A DNA stretch of 42,112 nucleotides from Anaerozeibacter quisquiliarum. GTDB taxonomy: Bacteria > Bacillota > Clostridia > Christensenellales > Aristaeellaceae. The stretch lies in the NCBI GenBank assembly GCA_051162045.1, contig JBISDI010000033.1; one strand, written 5' to 3'. Positions 8,713-16,851 of this stretch are shown one piece after another. The position numbers were made by a program, and so were the translations under genes. The notes beneath the pieces were generated by a model. The model was given only the letters and a program-made list of their open reading frames with translations, did no database searches and was not told the DNA's origin. Positions within the stretch are counted from its first letter, which is position 1. Every line of letters starts with the position of its first letter.

Positions 8713-9630
8713 TCAATACTTGTGATAAGGCTTTTCCTCTACAAGCTTATCAACGAATTCCACAAGGTAATTATTAAATATTGAAACGGCGAATTGACGC
8801 GAGGATCGAATTAGACGAGGTACGATCAAGTGGCAGATAAAGTCCGGGGCGGGATCGGTCAGCGATTGGATGACGAGATCGGAATCGTTTGAGACAAAGC
8901 GTTCCGCCACGGACGCTGGCGCCATCAACCAGAAATTTGGGTTCCTGATAAAGCTAAAGCAAAGCGATACCGAGAAATCACAGGTGATACGCGGCTGTAT
9001 ATCCGGATTCCACCAGTGATTGTGCCACATGCGATAGTCGGACAGGTGATTCCATTCGACCTCGTAAGCGGGATCGAGCACCGCGGGTGATATGGGCTTG
9101 TCGCTCACCCATTCGGAGCTTCGCTCGCAGACCAGCCGAAGGGGATCCCGAAGAATGGGCGTCGTCTCGATGCCCTTGAATGCCTGAGGATTGCAGACAA
9201 ACCCCACGTCGACCTCCGCGTTATTCATCAATTCGTATGTAGAATAGGAAGGGCCGGACTTTACCGTGATCGAGAGGTCCTTCTCATTCCGCATAATATT
9301 CCGGTAGAACGGAAGGAAAAGATAGGAATTGAACCATTCTGTACAGCCGATCGCCAGTTGCATGCTGGCGTTTGAATTGATGAATTGCTGCGTTTCATGC
9401 CAAACGGACAGCCATTTTTCCGCAATCAACACGAACTGCGCGCCACGGGCTGTGAGCTCGATGGATCGCTGACCTTTGCCACGGCTGATCAACTCGTAGC
9501 CGAGGTACGCCTCGAGGTTTTTCAGGCGCCGGCTGATCGTCGACTGTGAGAAGAACAGGAGTTCCGAGGCCTTCAGAAAGCTCCGGGTCTCCACAATCGC
9601 CATAAACGCCTGAATATCGCAGAAATTCAA
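8713..9630 (-). CDS. LysR-family transcriptional regulator
   Basis: A 305-residue regulator. The N-terminal winged helix-turn-helix is plain: FCDIQAFMAIVETRSFLKAS, then LFFSQSTISRRLKNLEAYLG at about residues 22-42. A ligand-binding domain of ~200 residues follows. I choose the TTG at 9630, which has GGGGGAA seven bases upstream and follows a promoter predicted to start near 9655; longer ATG starts at 9651 or 9681 would lie at or before that point. The gene is last in line behind the hyu/ABC operon but is separated from it by a terminator-like hairpin and its own promoter. It probably senses the cyclic amide substrate or its product and activates the operon through the palindrome in front of hyuA. 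Confidence 0.92.
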   Translation of the reverse strand: MNFCDIQAFMAIVETRSFLKASELLFFSQSTISRRLKNLEAYLGYELISRGKGQRSIELTARGAQFVLIAEKWLSVWHETQQFINSNASMQLAIGCTEWFNSYLFLPFYRNIMRNEKDLSITVKSGPSYSTYELMNNAEVDVGFVCNPQAFKGIETTPILRDPLRLVCERSSEWVSDKPISPAVLDPAYEVEWNHLSDYRMWHNHWWNPDIQPRITCDFSVSLCFSFIRNPNFWLMAPASVAERFVSNDSDLVIQSLTDPAPDFICHLIVPRLIRSSRQFAVSIFNNYLVEFVDKLVEEKPYHKY

Positions 9631-9661
9631 AACGGATTCCCCCACACACATCGCTGCGCAC

Positions 9662-9691
9662 ATTGTACCACGGCCCGGCAAATAACGTCAA
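9662..9691 (-). promoter_or_regulatory. Promoter of the LysR-type regulator gene
   Basis: On the minus strand TTGACG (9686-9691) and TACAAT (9662-9667) are 18 bases apart, giving a start near 9655. A perfect short palindrome, CGCTCT-GGG-AGAGCG, sits at 9692-9706 directly upstream of the -35 box and might be an autoregulatory operator. Confidence 0.6.
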
Positions 9692-9707
9692 CGCTCTGGG
9701 AGAGCGC

Positions 9708-9745
9708 CAAAACAAAGGGGGAGAAGGCGTCGCCCCCTCCCCCCC
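9708..9745 (-). terminator. Rho-independent-type terminator after the binding-protein gene
   Basis: On the minus strand a GC-rich stem (GGGGGAG with CTCCCCC, plus an inner GGC/GCC) is followed by TTTGTTTT. It starts about 25 bases after the stop of the solute-binding protein and precedes the LysR promoter, so it closes the hyu/ABC operon. Confidence 0.65.
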
Positions 9746-9769
9746 TGGCCGCGTCCGAAAGCGAATAAC

Positions 9770-11314
9770 CTACTGCTTCACGTAAGCCTGGCGGAGCAGG
9801 TAGCATGAATTATAAGTCGATCCGTTGGGCATGTTGCGGAAGTTCTGAACCGCGGTCTTGTAGGCGAACGCCTGCGGGCGCCAGAGGATGTAGCAGTGCG
9901 GGGACTCCTCGATCAGGATTCTCTGGCACTCCTCATAGATCGCCTGGCGCGCCTCGCGGTCGTTGGTCTTCCGGCCTTCGACGAGCAGTTGCTCAAAGCG
10001 CTCATTGAAGAAGTGGCCGGTGTTGTAGTTCGCGCCGTCGGCGTACAGCGCGGAGATCCAGTCGGGGTCGGCGACGTTGGCGAGGTAGCCGTTGATCAGG
10101 CAGTCGTAATCGCCGGAGCGGAGCCTGGCATTGTAGGTGGACCAGTCGGGCGCCTCGAGCGTCACGTTGATGCCGCATTCCTTCAGGCTCGCCTGGACCG
10201 CGATGGCCGACTGTTCAAAGAAAGCGTAGGTCGAGGAGGTCAGCAGCTTGAACTCGATGCCGTCGGGATAGCCGGCCTCGGCGAGCATCGCCTTCGCCTT
10301 CTCGGGGTTGTATTCGAAATAACTGGCGTACTCCTCCTTGTAGCCGATCTGGCCGGCGACGAAGGGCGTGCCGAACATGATCGTGCCGCCGCCGCTGAAC
10401 GCGGTGTCGCGCACATCCTCCCGCCTGAGCGCGTAGGAAATCGCCTGGCGCACGGTCGGGTTGCTCAGCGCTTCACACTCGAGGTTGAAGTTGAGGTACA
10501 TGAACGGCCCTTCACGGATGTCGCACACGACATTGGGGTTGGCCTCCAACTGGGCGAATGCCGAGTAGTCGACGTATTCGATGATGTCCACGACGCCGGT
10601 CTGAAGCGCGTTGACCCGGGCCTGGCCATCGGGATAGAACTTAAAATTGATCTCGTCGGCCATCGGATACTTGGGATCGTGGTAGCCTTCGAAACGCTCG
10701 ACAACGATCTCCTGGCCGGACAGCCATTCGCCGAACTGGAACGGGCCGCAGCCCATCGGATCCATCGAGATGTCCCCGTTGTGGGCTTCGCACCAACCCT
10801 TGGACACGATGACCATGAACTTGTTGGCGAGGTAGTTCACGAATGGCGCCAGCGGGTTCTTGAGCCTGATTTCCAGCGTCTTGTCGTCGATGACGTTCAT
10901 CTGGTCGATGACTTGCATGTTCTTGTACTCAAACGCGCCCATGTCGGGATCCATAACCCGTTCGAAGGAGTACTTCACGTCCTCGGCGGTTACGGGATCG
11001 CCGTTGTGAAATTGCGCGTCGATCAGCTTGAAGGTGTACGCGAGGCCGTCGTCGCTCACGGTGTAGCTGTCGCAGAGGACGTTCGTAACCCGGCCTTCCC
11101 AATCATAAGCGAAAAGTCCTTCGTACATGGTCCAGACGACGGCGCGGGCGGCCGTGCCATTGTCAACAGCGGGTTCGAGGTGCGTGGGTTCCGCGGACAG
11201 GCCAAAGGTGACCGTTCCGCCGGGGTGTTCGGCTTCCTCTGCTCTGCCAACCGCAAAACAGGAGAAGGCCAGCGTGAAAACCAGCAAGATGGCGAGAAAG
11301 TTCCGGCTCTTCAT
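9770..11314 (-). CDS. ABC transporter substrate-binding protein, peptide/nickel family (SBP_bac_5)
   Basis: A 514-residue secreted binding protein. Residues 1-25 form a signal peptide (basic MKSR, hydrophobic core LAILLVFTLAF, cleavage after VGRA). A Cys is present in AFSC, but the context is a poor lipobox. The mature part carries family-5 landmarks: GGTVTFGLSAEPTHLEP near the start, the Y-T-F-K-L and F-H-N-G-D-P-V-T-A-E-D-V block at about residues 90-115, and the MGCGPFQFGEW block near 185. This family captures peptides, nickel complexes, opines or small cyclic amides and feeds a DppBC-type permease. It is the last gene of the hyu operon, 56 bases after the DppC-type permease, with a GGGAGGG ribosome site. 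The ligand is inferred to be the Hyu substrate. Confidence 0.93.
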   Translation of the reverse strand: MKSRNFLAILLVFTLAFSCFAVGRAEEAEHPGGTVTFGLSAEPTHLEPAVDNGTAARAVVWTMYEGLFAYDWEGRVTNVLCDSYTVSDDGLAYTFKLIDAQFHNGDPVTAEDVKYSFERVMDPDMGAFEYKNMQVIDQMNVIDDKTLEIRLKNPLAPFVNYLANKFMVIVSKGWCEAHNGDISMDPMGCGPFQFGEWLSGQEIVVERFEGYHDPKYPMADEINFKFYPDGQARVNALQTGVVDIIEYVDYSAFAQLEANPNVVCDIREGPFMYLNFNLECEALSNPTVRQAISYALRREDVRDTAFSGGGTIMFGTPFVAGQIGYKEEYASYFEYNPEKAKAMLAEAGYPDGIEFKLLTSSTYAFFEQSAIAVQASLKECGINVTLEAPDWSTYNARLRSGDYDCLINGYLANVADPDWISALYADGANYNTGHFFNERFEQLLVEGRKTNDREARQAIYEECQRILIEESPHCYILWRPQAFAYKTAVQNFRNMPNGSTYNSCYLLRQAYVKQ

Positions 11315-11370
11315 GGTTTATCCCTCCCTATTCTTATGCTTGCAACCCGCGCGTGGCGGGATTACAACGC

Positions 11371-12195
11371 TCAGTCCCGGTTCAGCCTTGGATCGAGGAT
11401 GTCGCGGAGGCTGTCGCCCATGACGTTGATCAAAAGGATCAGCACGACGAGCAGCGCGGCCGGATACAGGAGATAGGAGGCGTTGGAGTAGAGAAAGCTC
11501 TGTGCGTCTCCGATCATCTTGCCCAGCGACGGCGTCGGCGGGATGATGCCAAGGCCCAGATAACTCAGGCCCGATTCGAGCAAAATGGCGTTTCCGAAGG
11601 TTAAGCTCATCTGCACCAGAATGCTCGAGGAGATATTGGGCAGCACGCCCGTAAACAGGATCCTGAAAAGCCCCGCGCCGGCAGAAATCTGCGCGTCAAT
11701 GTATTCAAGCTTCCTGACCTTCAGCGTGGATGCATAGGCAAGCCGCGCGAAGGTCGGCATGTAGACGATTGCGATGGTGACGATCAGCGTGGGGATGCCG
11801 GAACTGAAGAAGCACACGATCATAATGGCCAGCAGCATGGAGGGAAAGCATTGAACGATATCGGACGTGCGCATCAGAAGCTGCTCGCCAATCTTCCCGG
11901 AAAACCCCGCGACCATACCGGCCATCGTGCCGACAACCATCGCGATCAGCGTCGCGAAAAGCGCAATCGTCAGCGTAGGCCTGAGCCCGTAGAGCATGCG
12001 GCTCAGAATGTCCCGGCCAAAGTTGTCCGTACCCAGCGGGTGGCCGGACGACGCCGATTGCATGACTTGGGTGGAATCTATGACGAGCGGGTCGTAGGGC
12101 GCGATTTGCTCCGCGAAAACCGCAAGCAGAACAATGACCACAAGCCCGGCGAGGCTGATCGCAAAAGATGGACTGTAAAAAAGTTTTCTCATCAT
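11371..12195 (-). CDS. ABC transporter permease, DppC/OppC type
   Basis: A 274-residue membrane permease of the peptide/nickel class. It has an N-terminal membrane segment (SLAGLVVIVLLAVFAEQIAP), the DppC-type motif HPLGTDNFGRDILSRMLYG at about residues 51-69, and a transmembrane core with the EAA-like loop near YIDAQISAGAGLFRILFTGV. The ATG at 12195 (followed by a second ATG) lies six bases after GGAGGG; longer readings of the frame run into the upstream permease gene in another frame and are not credible. It begins 11 bases after the stop of the DppB-type gene, whose stop codon overlaps its ribosome site region. It should form a heterodimer with that DppB-type partner. Confidence 0.95.
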   Translation of the reverse strand: MMRKLFYSPSFAISLAGLVVIVLLAVFAEQIAPYDPLVIDSTQVMQSASSGHPLGTDNFGRDILSRMLYGLRPTLTIALFATLIAMVVGTMAGMVAGFSGKIGEQLLMRTSDIVQCFPSMLLAIMIVCFFSSGIPTLIVTIAIVYMPTFARLAYASTLKVRKLEYIDAQISAGAGLFRILFTGVLPNISSSILVQMSLTFGNAILLESGLSYLGLGIIPPTPSLGKMIGDAQSFLYSNASYLLYPAALLVVLILLINVMGDSLRDILDPRLNRD

Positions 12196-12206
12196 CCGCA
12201 CCCTCC

Positions 12207-13157
12207 TTACCGCCGTACCCTTGGATCGATCACGCGGTAGATGAGATCGACCAAGAGATTGATCAGGATGTACGTCGCGGCGATGACGACCACGCAGCCT
12301 TGCAGCATCCGGTAATCGCGGTGATTGACGGCGGTGATCAAAAGCGTGCTGAGCCCCGGCCAGCTGAATATGTTCTCTATGACCACCATGCCGCCGATCA
12401 GGCTGCCCAATTGAAGCCCGATGACCGTTACGGTCGGAATCAGCGAGTTTCGAAGCCCATGCTGATAGATGACGCGGCCCTCCCCGAGACCCTTCGCGCG
12501 CAGCGTCTGTACGTACTCGCGGTTGATCTCCTCGAGCATCGACGAACGGGTGATGCGCGCAACCGTCGCGGCAAAGCCGAGCGCAAGCGTAAGCGAGGGA
12601 AGGATCGCGCCCTGCAGATGCTTGATCGGGCTCCGGGCAAACGACGTAAAGCCGCTCGACGGGAGCCACCCAAGGTTGAGCGAAAACAGGATAATCAGCA
12701 GCGCGCCCATCACATAGCTTGGAATCGAAACCCCCAAGACCGTAATGCCTGAAAACAGTCTGTCGATCAGCGTGCCCCGGGCGCGCGAACAGGCGACGCC
12801 CACGAGGATGCCCAGGAGCGACGCGACCACGACCGCCACGACCGCCAACTCAAGCGTGTTCACAAACCGTTGCGCGATCAGCCTGGAGACGGGCTGTTTA
12901 TAGTAGTAGGACTCACCGAAATCCAGCGAAAACAAGCGCGCGACCCACTCTGCGTACTGCGCGGTCACCGGCCGATTGAGGCCCAGGTTTTCCCGAAGCG
13001 CCATGACGGCCGCCTCATCCGGCTGCGTGCCGTTGGCCTCCAACATCAGCACGGCCGGATCGCCCGGCATGATCTGGAGGATCAGGAACACAATGGTCGC
13101 GACCACAAAGATCTGAAGGATGGCCGTGGCAAGCCGCTTGAGGATGTACAGAATCAT
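12207..13157 (-). CDS. ABC transporter permease, DppB/OppB type
   Basis: A 316-residue membrane permease. The start MILYILKRLATAILQIF is typical of DppB proteins, followed by the loop with MPGDPA at about residues 32-37 and the C-terminal conserved GLQLGSLIGGMVVIENIFSW block near residue 250. The ATG at 13157 follows AAGGAGG by eight bases and overlaps the stop of the upstream ATPase gene (ATGA), so translation is coupled. It pairs with the DppC-type permease immediately downstream. Confidence 0.95.
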   Translation of the reverse strand: MILYILKRLATAILQIFVVATIVFLILQIMPGDPAVLMLEANGTQPDEAAVMALRENLGLNRPVTAQYAEWVARLFSLDFGESYYYKQPVSRLIAQRFVNTLELAVVAVVVASLLGILVGVACSRARGTLIDRLFSGITVLGVSIPSYVMGALLIILFSLNLGWLPSSGFTSFARSPIKHLQGAILPSLTLALGFAATVARITRSSMLEEINREYVQTLRAKGLGEGRVIYQHGLRNSLIPTVTVIGLQLGSLIGGMVVIENIFSWPGLSTLLITAVNHRDYRMLQGCVVVIAATYILINLLVDLIYRVIDPRVRR

Positions 13158-14146
13158 GATTCCGGCCTCCTTTCGGCGGGCGAGCCGCAAAAATGGCAGG
13201 CAGCCCGATGCGCGGGCGACAGCGCCCCGAGTTCAGGACGCTCGCGCCGGCAAACGGCTTCGGCGTAGGGGCACCGGCTTGCGAACAGGCAGCCGGGCGT
13301 GACCGATATAGGGCTTGGCGGATCGCCGGAAAGCACGATGCGCTTTTTGCGATCGCCGCCCAGCTCCGGAATCGACGAGAGCAGCGCTTGTGTGTACGGA
13401 TGCGCCGGATGATTGTAGAGTTCCTCCGCCTCGGCGACTTCCATGATACGCCCCATGTACATGACCGCGATAAAATGGCTCATATACCGGACGACCGACA
13501 GGTTGTGCGAAATAAACAGGTAAGTAAGGTTGAGATCCTGCTGGAGTTCCTTCAGCAGATTCAGGATCTGCGCCTGGATGGAGACATCCAGCGCCGACAC
13601 CGGTTCGTCGCAGATGACCAGCTTCGGGTTGAGCGCCAGCGCGCGCGCGATGCCGATGCGCTGGCGCTGCCCGCCTGAGAATTCGTGCGGGAAACGCGCG
13701 CCCGCGGAGGCGTTGAGGCCGACGCGCTCGAGAAGCTCCGCGACCCGCCGCTCGCGGGATGCCGTGTCGCCAAAGCCGTGAATCGTCATCGGTTCCGCGA
13801 TCAGCGCGCGGACACGCATCCGGGGGTTGAGGGATTCGAATGGGTTTTGGAAGACCATCTGTACTTCGCGGCGCAATGCCTTGAGTTCCCGTCCCTGCGC
13901 CTTGTGGATGTCGTTACCCTGTATGCGGATGCTTCCGTCAGTCACATGCTCAAGGCGCATGATGCAGCGCGAGAGCGTGCTCTTCCCGCATCCGGACTCG
14001 CCGACAAGCCCGAATGACGCGCCGCAGGGGACGGCGAGGGACACGCCGTCGACGGCGCGCAACCAAGCCTGCCGCCCGAGCGGGCCGCCCTGCTTGACGG
14101 GAAAGTACTTCCTGACGTCGTTGAGCTCGAGGATCGCTTCACGCAT
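13154..14146 (-). CDS. Peptide/nickel-type ABC transporter ATPase, DppF/OppF type
   Basis: A cytoplasmic ATPase of about 330 residues that powers the adjoining permeases. Walker A is GESGCGKS at about residues 49-56, the Q-loop is MVFQNPFESLNP, the signature is FSGGQRQR, Walker B is LVICDEP, and the switch His is in FISHNLS. The C-terminal extension has the cysteine cluster seen in oligopeptide ATPases (GCLFASRCPYAEAVC). I prefer the ATG at 14146, preceded by GGGGTGA; a GTG at 14155 is an alternative. The start overlaps the end of the DppD-type gene and the stop overlaps the DppB-type start. It acts as a heterodimer with the upstream ATPase. Confidence 0.95.
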   Translation of the reverse strand: MREAILELNDVRKYFPVKQGGPLGRQAWLRAVDGVSLAVPCGASFGLVGESGCGKSTLSRCIMRLEHVTDGSIRIQGNDIHKAQGRELKALRREVQMVFQNPFESLNPRMRVRALIAEPMTIHGFGDTASRERRVAELLERVGLNASAGARFPHEFSGGQRQRIGIARALALNPKLVICDEPVSALDVSIQAQILNLLKELQQDLNLTYLFISHNLSVVRYMSHFIAVMYMGRIMEVAEAEELYNHPAHPYTQALLSSIPELGGDRKKRIVLSGDPPSPISVTPGCLFASRCPYAEAVCRRERPELGALSPAHRAACHFCGSPAERRPES

Positions 14147-15134
14147 TGTCTTCACCCCGATCTTCGAAGCGGTGGCAATAGACGATGTGGCCGCCGGCTA
14201 TATCCGCACGGGCGGGCGACGCCCTGTGACACGGCGGCTGCGCGTCCGGACAGCGCGTCGCGAAACGGCAGCCTTCGGGCATGTCCTTAAACTCGGGCAC
14301 CGTTCCGCGGATTGTCGGAAGCGGCCTGTCCTTGTCCATGCCGCTTTGCACCACCGAGCGCAAAAGCCCGCGCGTGTAGGGATGCGCGGGTGAACGCATC
14401 AGCTCGGCGGTCGGCGCTTGCTCCATCAGCTTTCCGGCGTACAGGATGACCACGCGGTCGGTGATCTCCGATACGACGCCGAGGTCATGCGTGATCAGCA
14501 CAATGCTCATGTTCCGCTCCTCGCGGATTTTCAGCAGCAGCTCAAGGATCTGAGCCTGCACGGTCACATCCAGCGCGGTGGTCGGTTCGTCTGCGATCAA
14601 AAGCTCCGGCGAGCAGACCAGCGACATGGCGATCATCACGCGCTGGCACATGCCGCCCGACAATTCAAACGGATAGGAGCGCATGATCTTTTTGGGATCA
14701 GGAAGGCCGACCGACCGAAGCATCTCCATGCCGCGTTCGGCCGCTTCCTTCTTTCTGCAGCGCTCGTGCCTCAGGATGGTCTCCGTGATCTGAAAGCCGC
14801 AGGTATAGATCGGATCCAATGCCGCCATGGGATCCTGAAAGATCATGGAGATCTTCTTGCCCCGGATGGCGCGCATGGCCGCATCGCTTTTTTGCAAGAG
14901 ATCCTCACCCTGGAAAGTCACGCTCCCGGAGCAGATTCTCCCAGGCGGTTGCGTAAGTCGCATGACCGCAAGCATCGCCTGGGATTTCCCGCTGCCGCTT
15001 TCGCCGACTATGCCCAGGATTTCGCGCCGACCGACCTTCAGGCTGATTCTGTCGACCGCCGTGAGCACCTGGTTTTTGAGAAAAAACCCGACGGATAGAT
15101 CCCGTACGTCAAGTATGTTTCCGGCATAGCTCAT
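14139..15134 (-). CDS. Peptide/nickel-type ABC transporter ATPase, DppD/OppD type
   Basis: A 331-residue ATPase. Walker A is GESGSGKS at residues 44-51, the Q-loop is MIFQDPMAALDP, the signature is LSGGMCQR, Walker B is LLIADEP followed by TTALDVTVQAQ, and the switch His is in LITHDLG. The C-terminal cysteine cluster EGCRFATRCPDAQPPC is present. AAGGAGG lies just before the ATG. It sits 31 bases after hyuB and overlaps the second ATPase, so catabolic enzyme and importer are on one message. Confidence 0.95.
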   Translation of the reverse strand: MSYAGNILDVRDLSVGFFLKNQVLTAVDRISLKVGRREILGIVGESGSGKSQAMLAVMRLTQPPGRICSGSVTFQGEDLLQKSDAAMRAIRGKKISMIFQDPMAALDPIYTCGFQITETILRHERCRKKEAAERGMEMLRSVGLPDPKKIMRSYPFELSGGMCQRVMIAMSLVCSPELLIADEPTTALDVTVQAQILELLLKIREERNMSIVLITHDLGVVSEITDRVVILYAGKLMEQAPTAELMRSPAHPYTRGLLRSVVQSGMDKDRPLPTIRGTVPEFKDMPEGCRFATRCPDAQPPCHRASPARADIAGGHIVYCHRFEDRGEDNA

Positions 15135-15165
15135 TTCTCAGCCTCCTTCGGTTCAGCGTTTGGGG

Positions 15166-16851
15166 TTACAAGGAGTATCCGTAGAGCGCGCGAGCCTGGT
15201 CAGAGGATACCTTGCCATCATCCAAGTCGCGCGCGACGAGCGCTTTGGCGCGCTCCAGCGGATTTCCGAATCCGCCGCCACCCGGCGTACGCACGCATAT
15301 CCTGTCATCTCGGCCAACGACGACCTGATCACACATCGATGGAAGCCGCTCGGGCGCCCGGCCTTCGGACAGCAGGAAGAATCCGCCAACCGCCCCGGGA
15401 AGACCGTTTGCCTGTCCCCAGGCGCCCATACGCATCCGGCCGCCGTGGCCGGTGAAGGTGACGCCGTCCGCCAGGAAACCAAACACGCGCTCAATCCCAA
15501 GACCGCCTCGATGTTTTCCGGCCCCGCCGGAATCCCGGATCAGGGAATAGCTTTCGATGAGGATCGGATTTTCGGCCTCGAGCGCTTCGATGGGCTGGTT
15601 GGAGGTGTTCGTCATGTGCACCTGAATGCCGCTCATACCGTCGCGATACGAGAAAGCGCCTTCGCCGCCCGCAATACCCTCCGGATAAATAAACAGATCG
15701 TTTGTGCGAGGGTTTATGCCCGACAGGTTGACGGATGTACCGCCGTCGTGGCTGCAAGCCGGCACTCTCCCCGGCATCGCAGGGTATAGCGCCCCGAAGA
15801 TCGCTTCGACGACGCGCTGACAGGCACTCATGCGCTCGCCCAGCGGCGCGGGCGATAGGGAGCTTACGATGGTCCCGGGTGTTGCGATTACATCAAAGAC
15901 CCGGAAAATACCTGCGTTGGAAGGGATTTTCGGCCCAATCAATGCTTTGAGCGCATAGAACACCGTCGTCATGAGTGCGCCATAGGTGATGTTGATGTTC
16001 TTTTCCACCTGGCGGCTAGACCGGCTGAAATCAAGCGTCATATGCCCTTTTTCGACCGTAATCTCGACGTCGATCGTGATTTCACCGTCCGCCGGCGGCT
16101 GGGGCGGGTCGTCCACATACTCCGTAAAATGATAGGTACCCTCCGGAATTCTGGCAATACCGGCCCGCAATGCGTTTTCCGCGTAATCCTGAAGATCGCT
16201 CGAGGCGTCGAGCAGCACGTCCGCGTACTTTGCGTAGGCCTCTTTGACGCGCTTGATGCCGGTGATGTTCGCGGCAACCTGCGCATTGAGGTCGCCTGTG
16301 CGCTGCGCGGGCGTGCGGCAATTCCCGACGATAATGTCAAAGATGTCCGGAATGATCCGCCCATCCCGACAGGCGTAGATGGGCGGCAGCCGCAATCCCT
16401 CCTGGAAGATCGTGGTCACTTCTCCGGAGGTGCTGCCCGGTACGATGCCGCCGATATCGGAATGATGGGCGATATTGGCCACCCACATGATCAGTTTCCC
16501 ATCCGCGAAAACCGGCGCGGCAAACACAATGTCCGGGAGATGGGACCCGCCGCCGTTGTAGGAATCGTTGGCAATGAACATATCGCCCTCGCGGATATTT
16601 CCGACGCCGAATTTGTCGATGATCGAAAGGATGCTGTCGGACATGGAACCCAGATGCATCGGAATGTGCTCCGCCTGCGCGACGAGATTGCCCGACGCGT
16701 CAAACACGGCGGTAGAGCAATCCTTACGCTCCTTGATGTTGCTGGAATAGGAGCTCTTGATGAGCGCCACACCCATCTCTTCCGCGATGGAAAGCAGCAG
16801 ATTTCCGACGATCTCCACGGTAATCGAATCGATCGCTTTTCTTTTTATCAT
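15166..16851 (-). CDS. hyuB: Hydantoinase B / 5-oxoprolinase family protein
   Basis: A 561-residue protein of the hydantoinase B family, the partner of HyuA in ATP-dependent opening of cyclic amides or lactams (N-methylhydantoin, 5-oxoproline), or in the related ketone carboxylases. Family landmarks are visible: IANDSYNGGGSHLPDI near residue 92, HHSDIGG near 128, RDSGGAGKHRGGLGIER at about 438-454, and the C-terminal PGGGGFGNP. The length matches the family. The ATG overlaps the hyuA stop (ATGA), so both subunits are made together. The exact substrate cannot be read from sequence. The linked peptide-class importer suggests a small external cyclic amide or short peptide derivative. Confidence 0.92.
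   Translation of the reverse strand: MIKRKAIDSITVEIVGNLLLSIAEEMGVALIKSSYSSNIKERKDCSTAVFDASGNLVAQAEHIPMHLGSMSDSILSIIDKFGVGNIREGDMFIANDSYNGGGSHLPDIVFAAPVFADGKLIMWVANIAHHSDIGGIVPGSTSGEVTTIFQEGLRLPPIYACRDGRIIPDIFDIIVGNCRTPAQRTGDLNAQVAANITGIKRVKEAYAKYADVLLDASSDLQDYAENALRAGIARIPEGTYHFTEYVDDPPQPPADGEITIDVEITVEKGHMTLDFSRSSRQVEKNINITYGALMTTVFYALKALIGPKIPSNAGIFRVFDVIATPGTIVSSLSPAPLGERMSACQRVVEAIFGALYPAMPGRVPACSHDGGTSVNLSGINPRTNDLFIYPEGIAGGEGAFSYRDGMSGIQVHMTNTSNQPIEALEAENPILIESYSLIRDSGGAGKHRGGLGIERVFGFLADGVTFTGHGGRMRMGAWGQANGLPGAVGGFFLLSEGRAPERLPSMCDQVVVGRDDRICVRTPGGGGFGNPLERAKALVARDLDDGKVSSDQARALYGYSL

Noticed and set aside
9896..11476. Plus-strand open frame of over 500 codons
   Set aside because: It is the reverse reading of the solute-binding protein gene, produced by GC-rich codon bias. 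The minus-strand gene has a signal peptide and clear family motifs.
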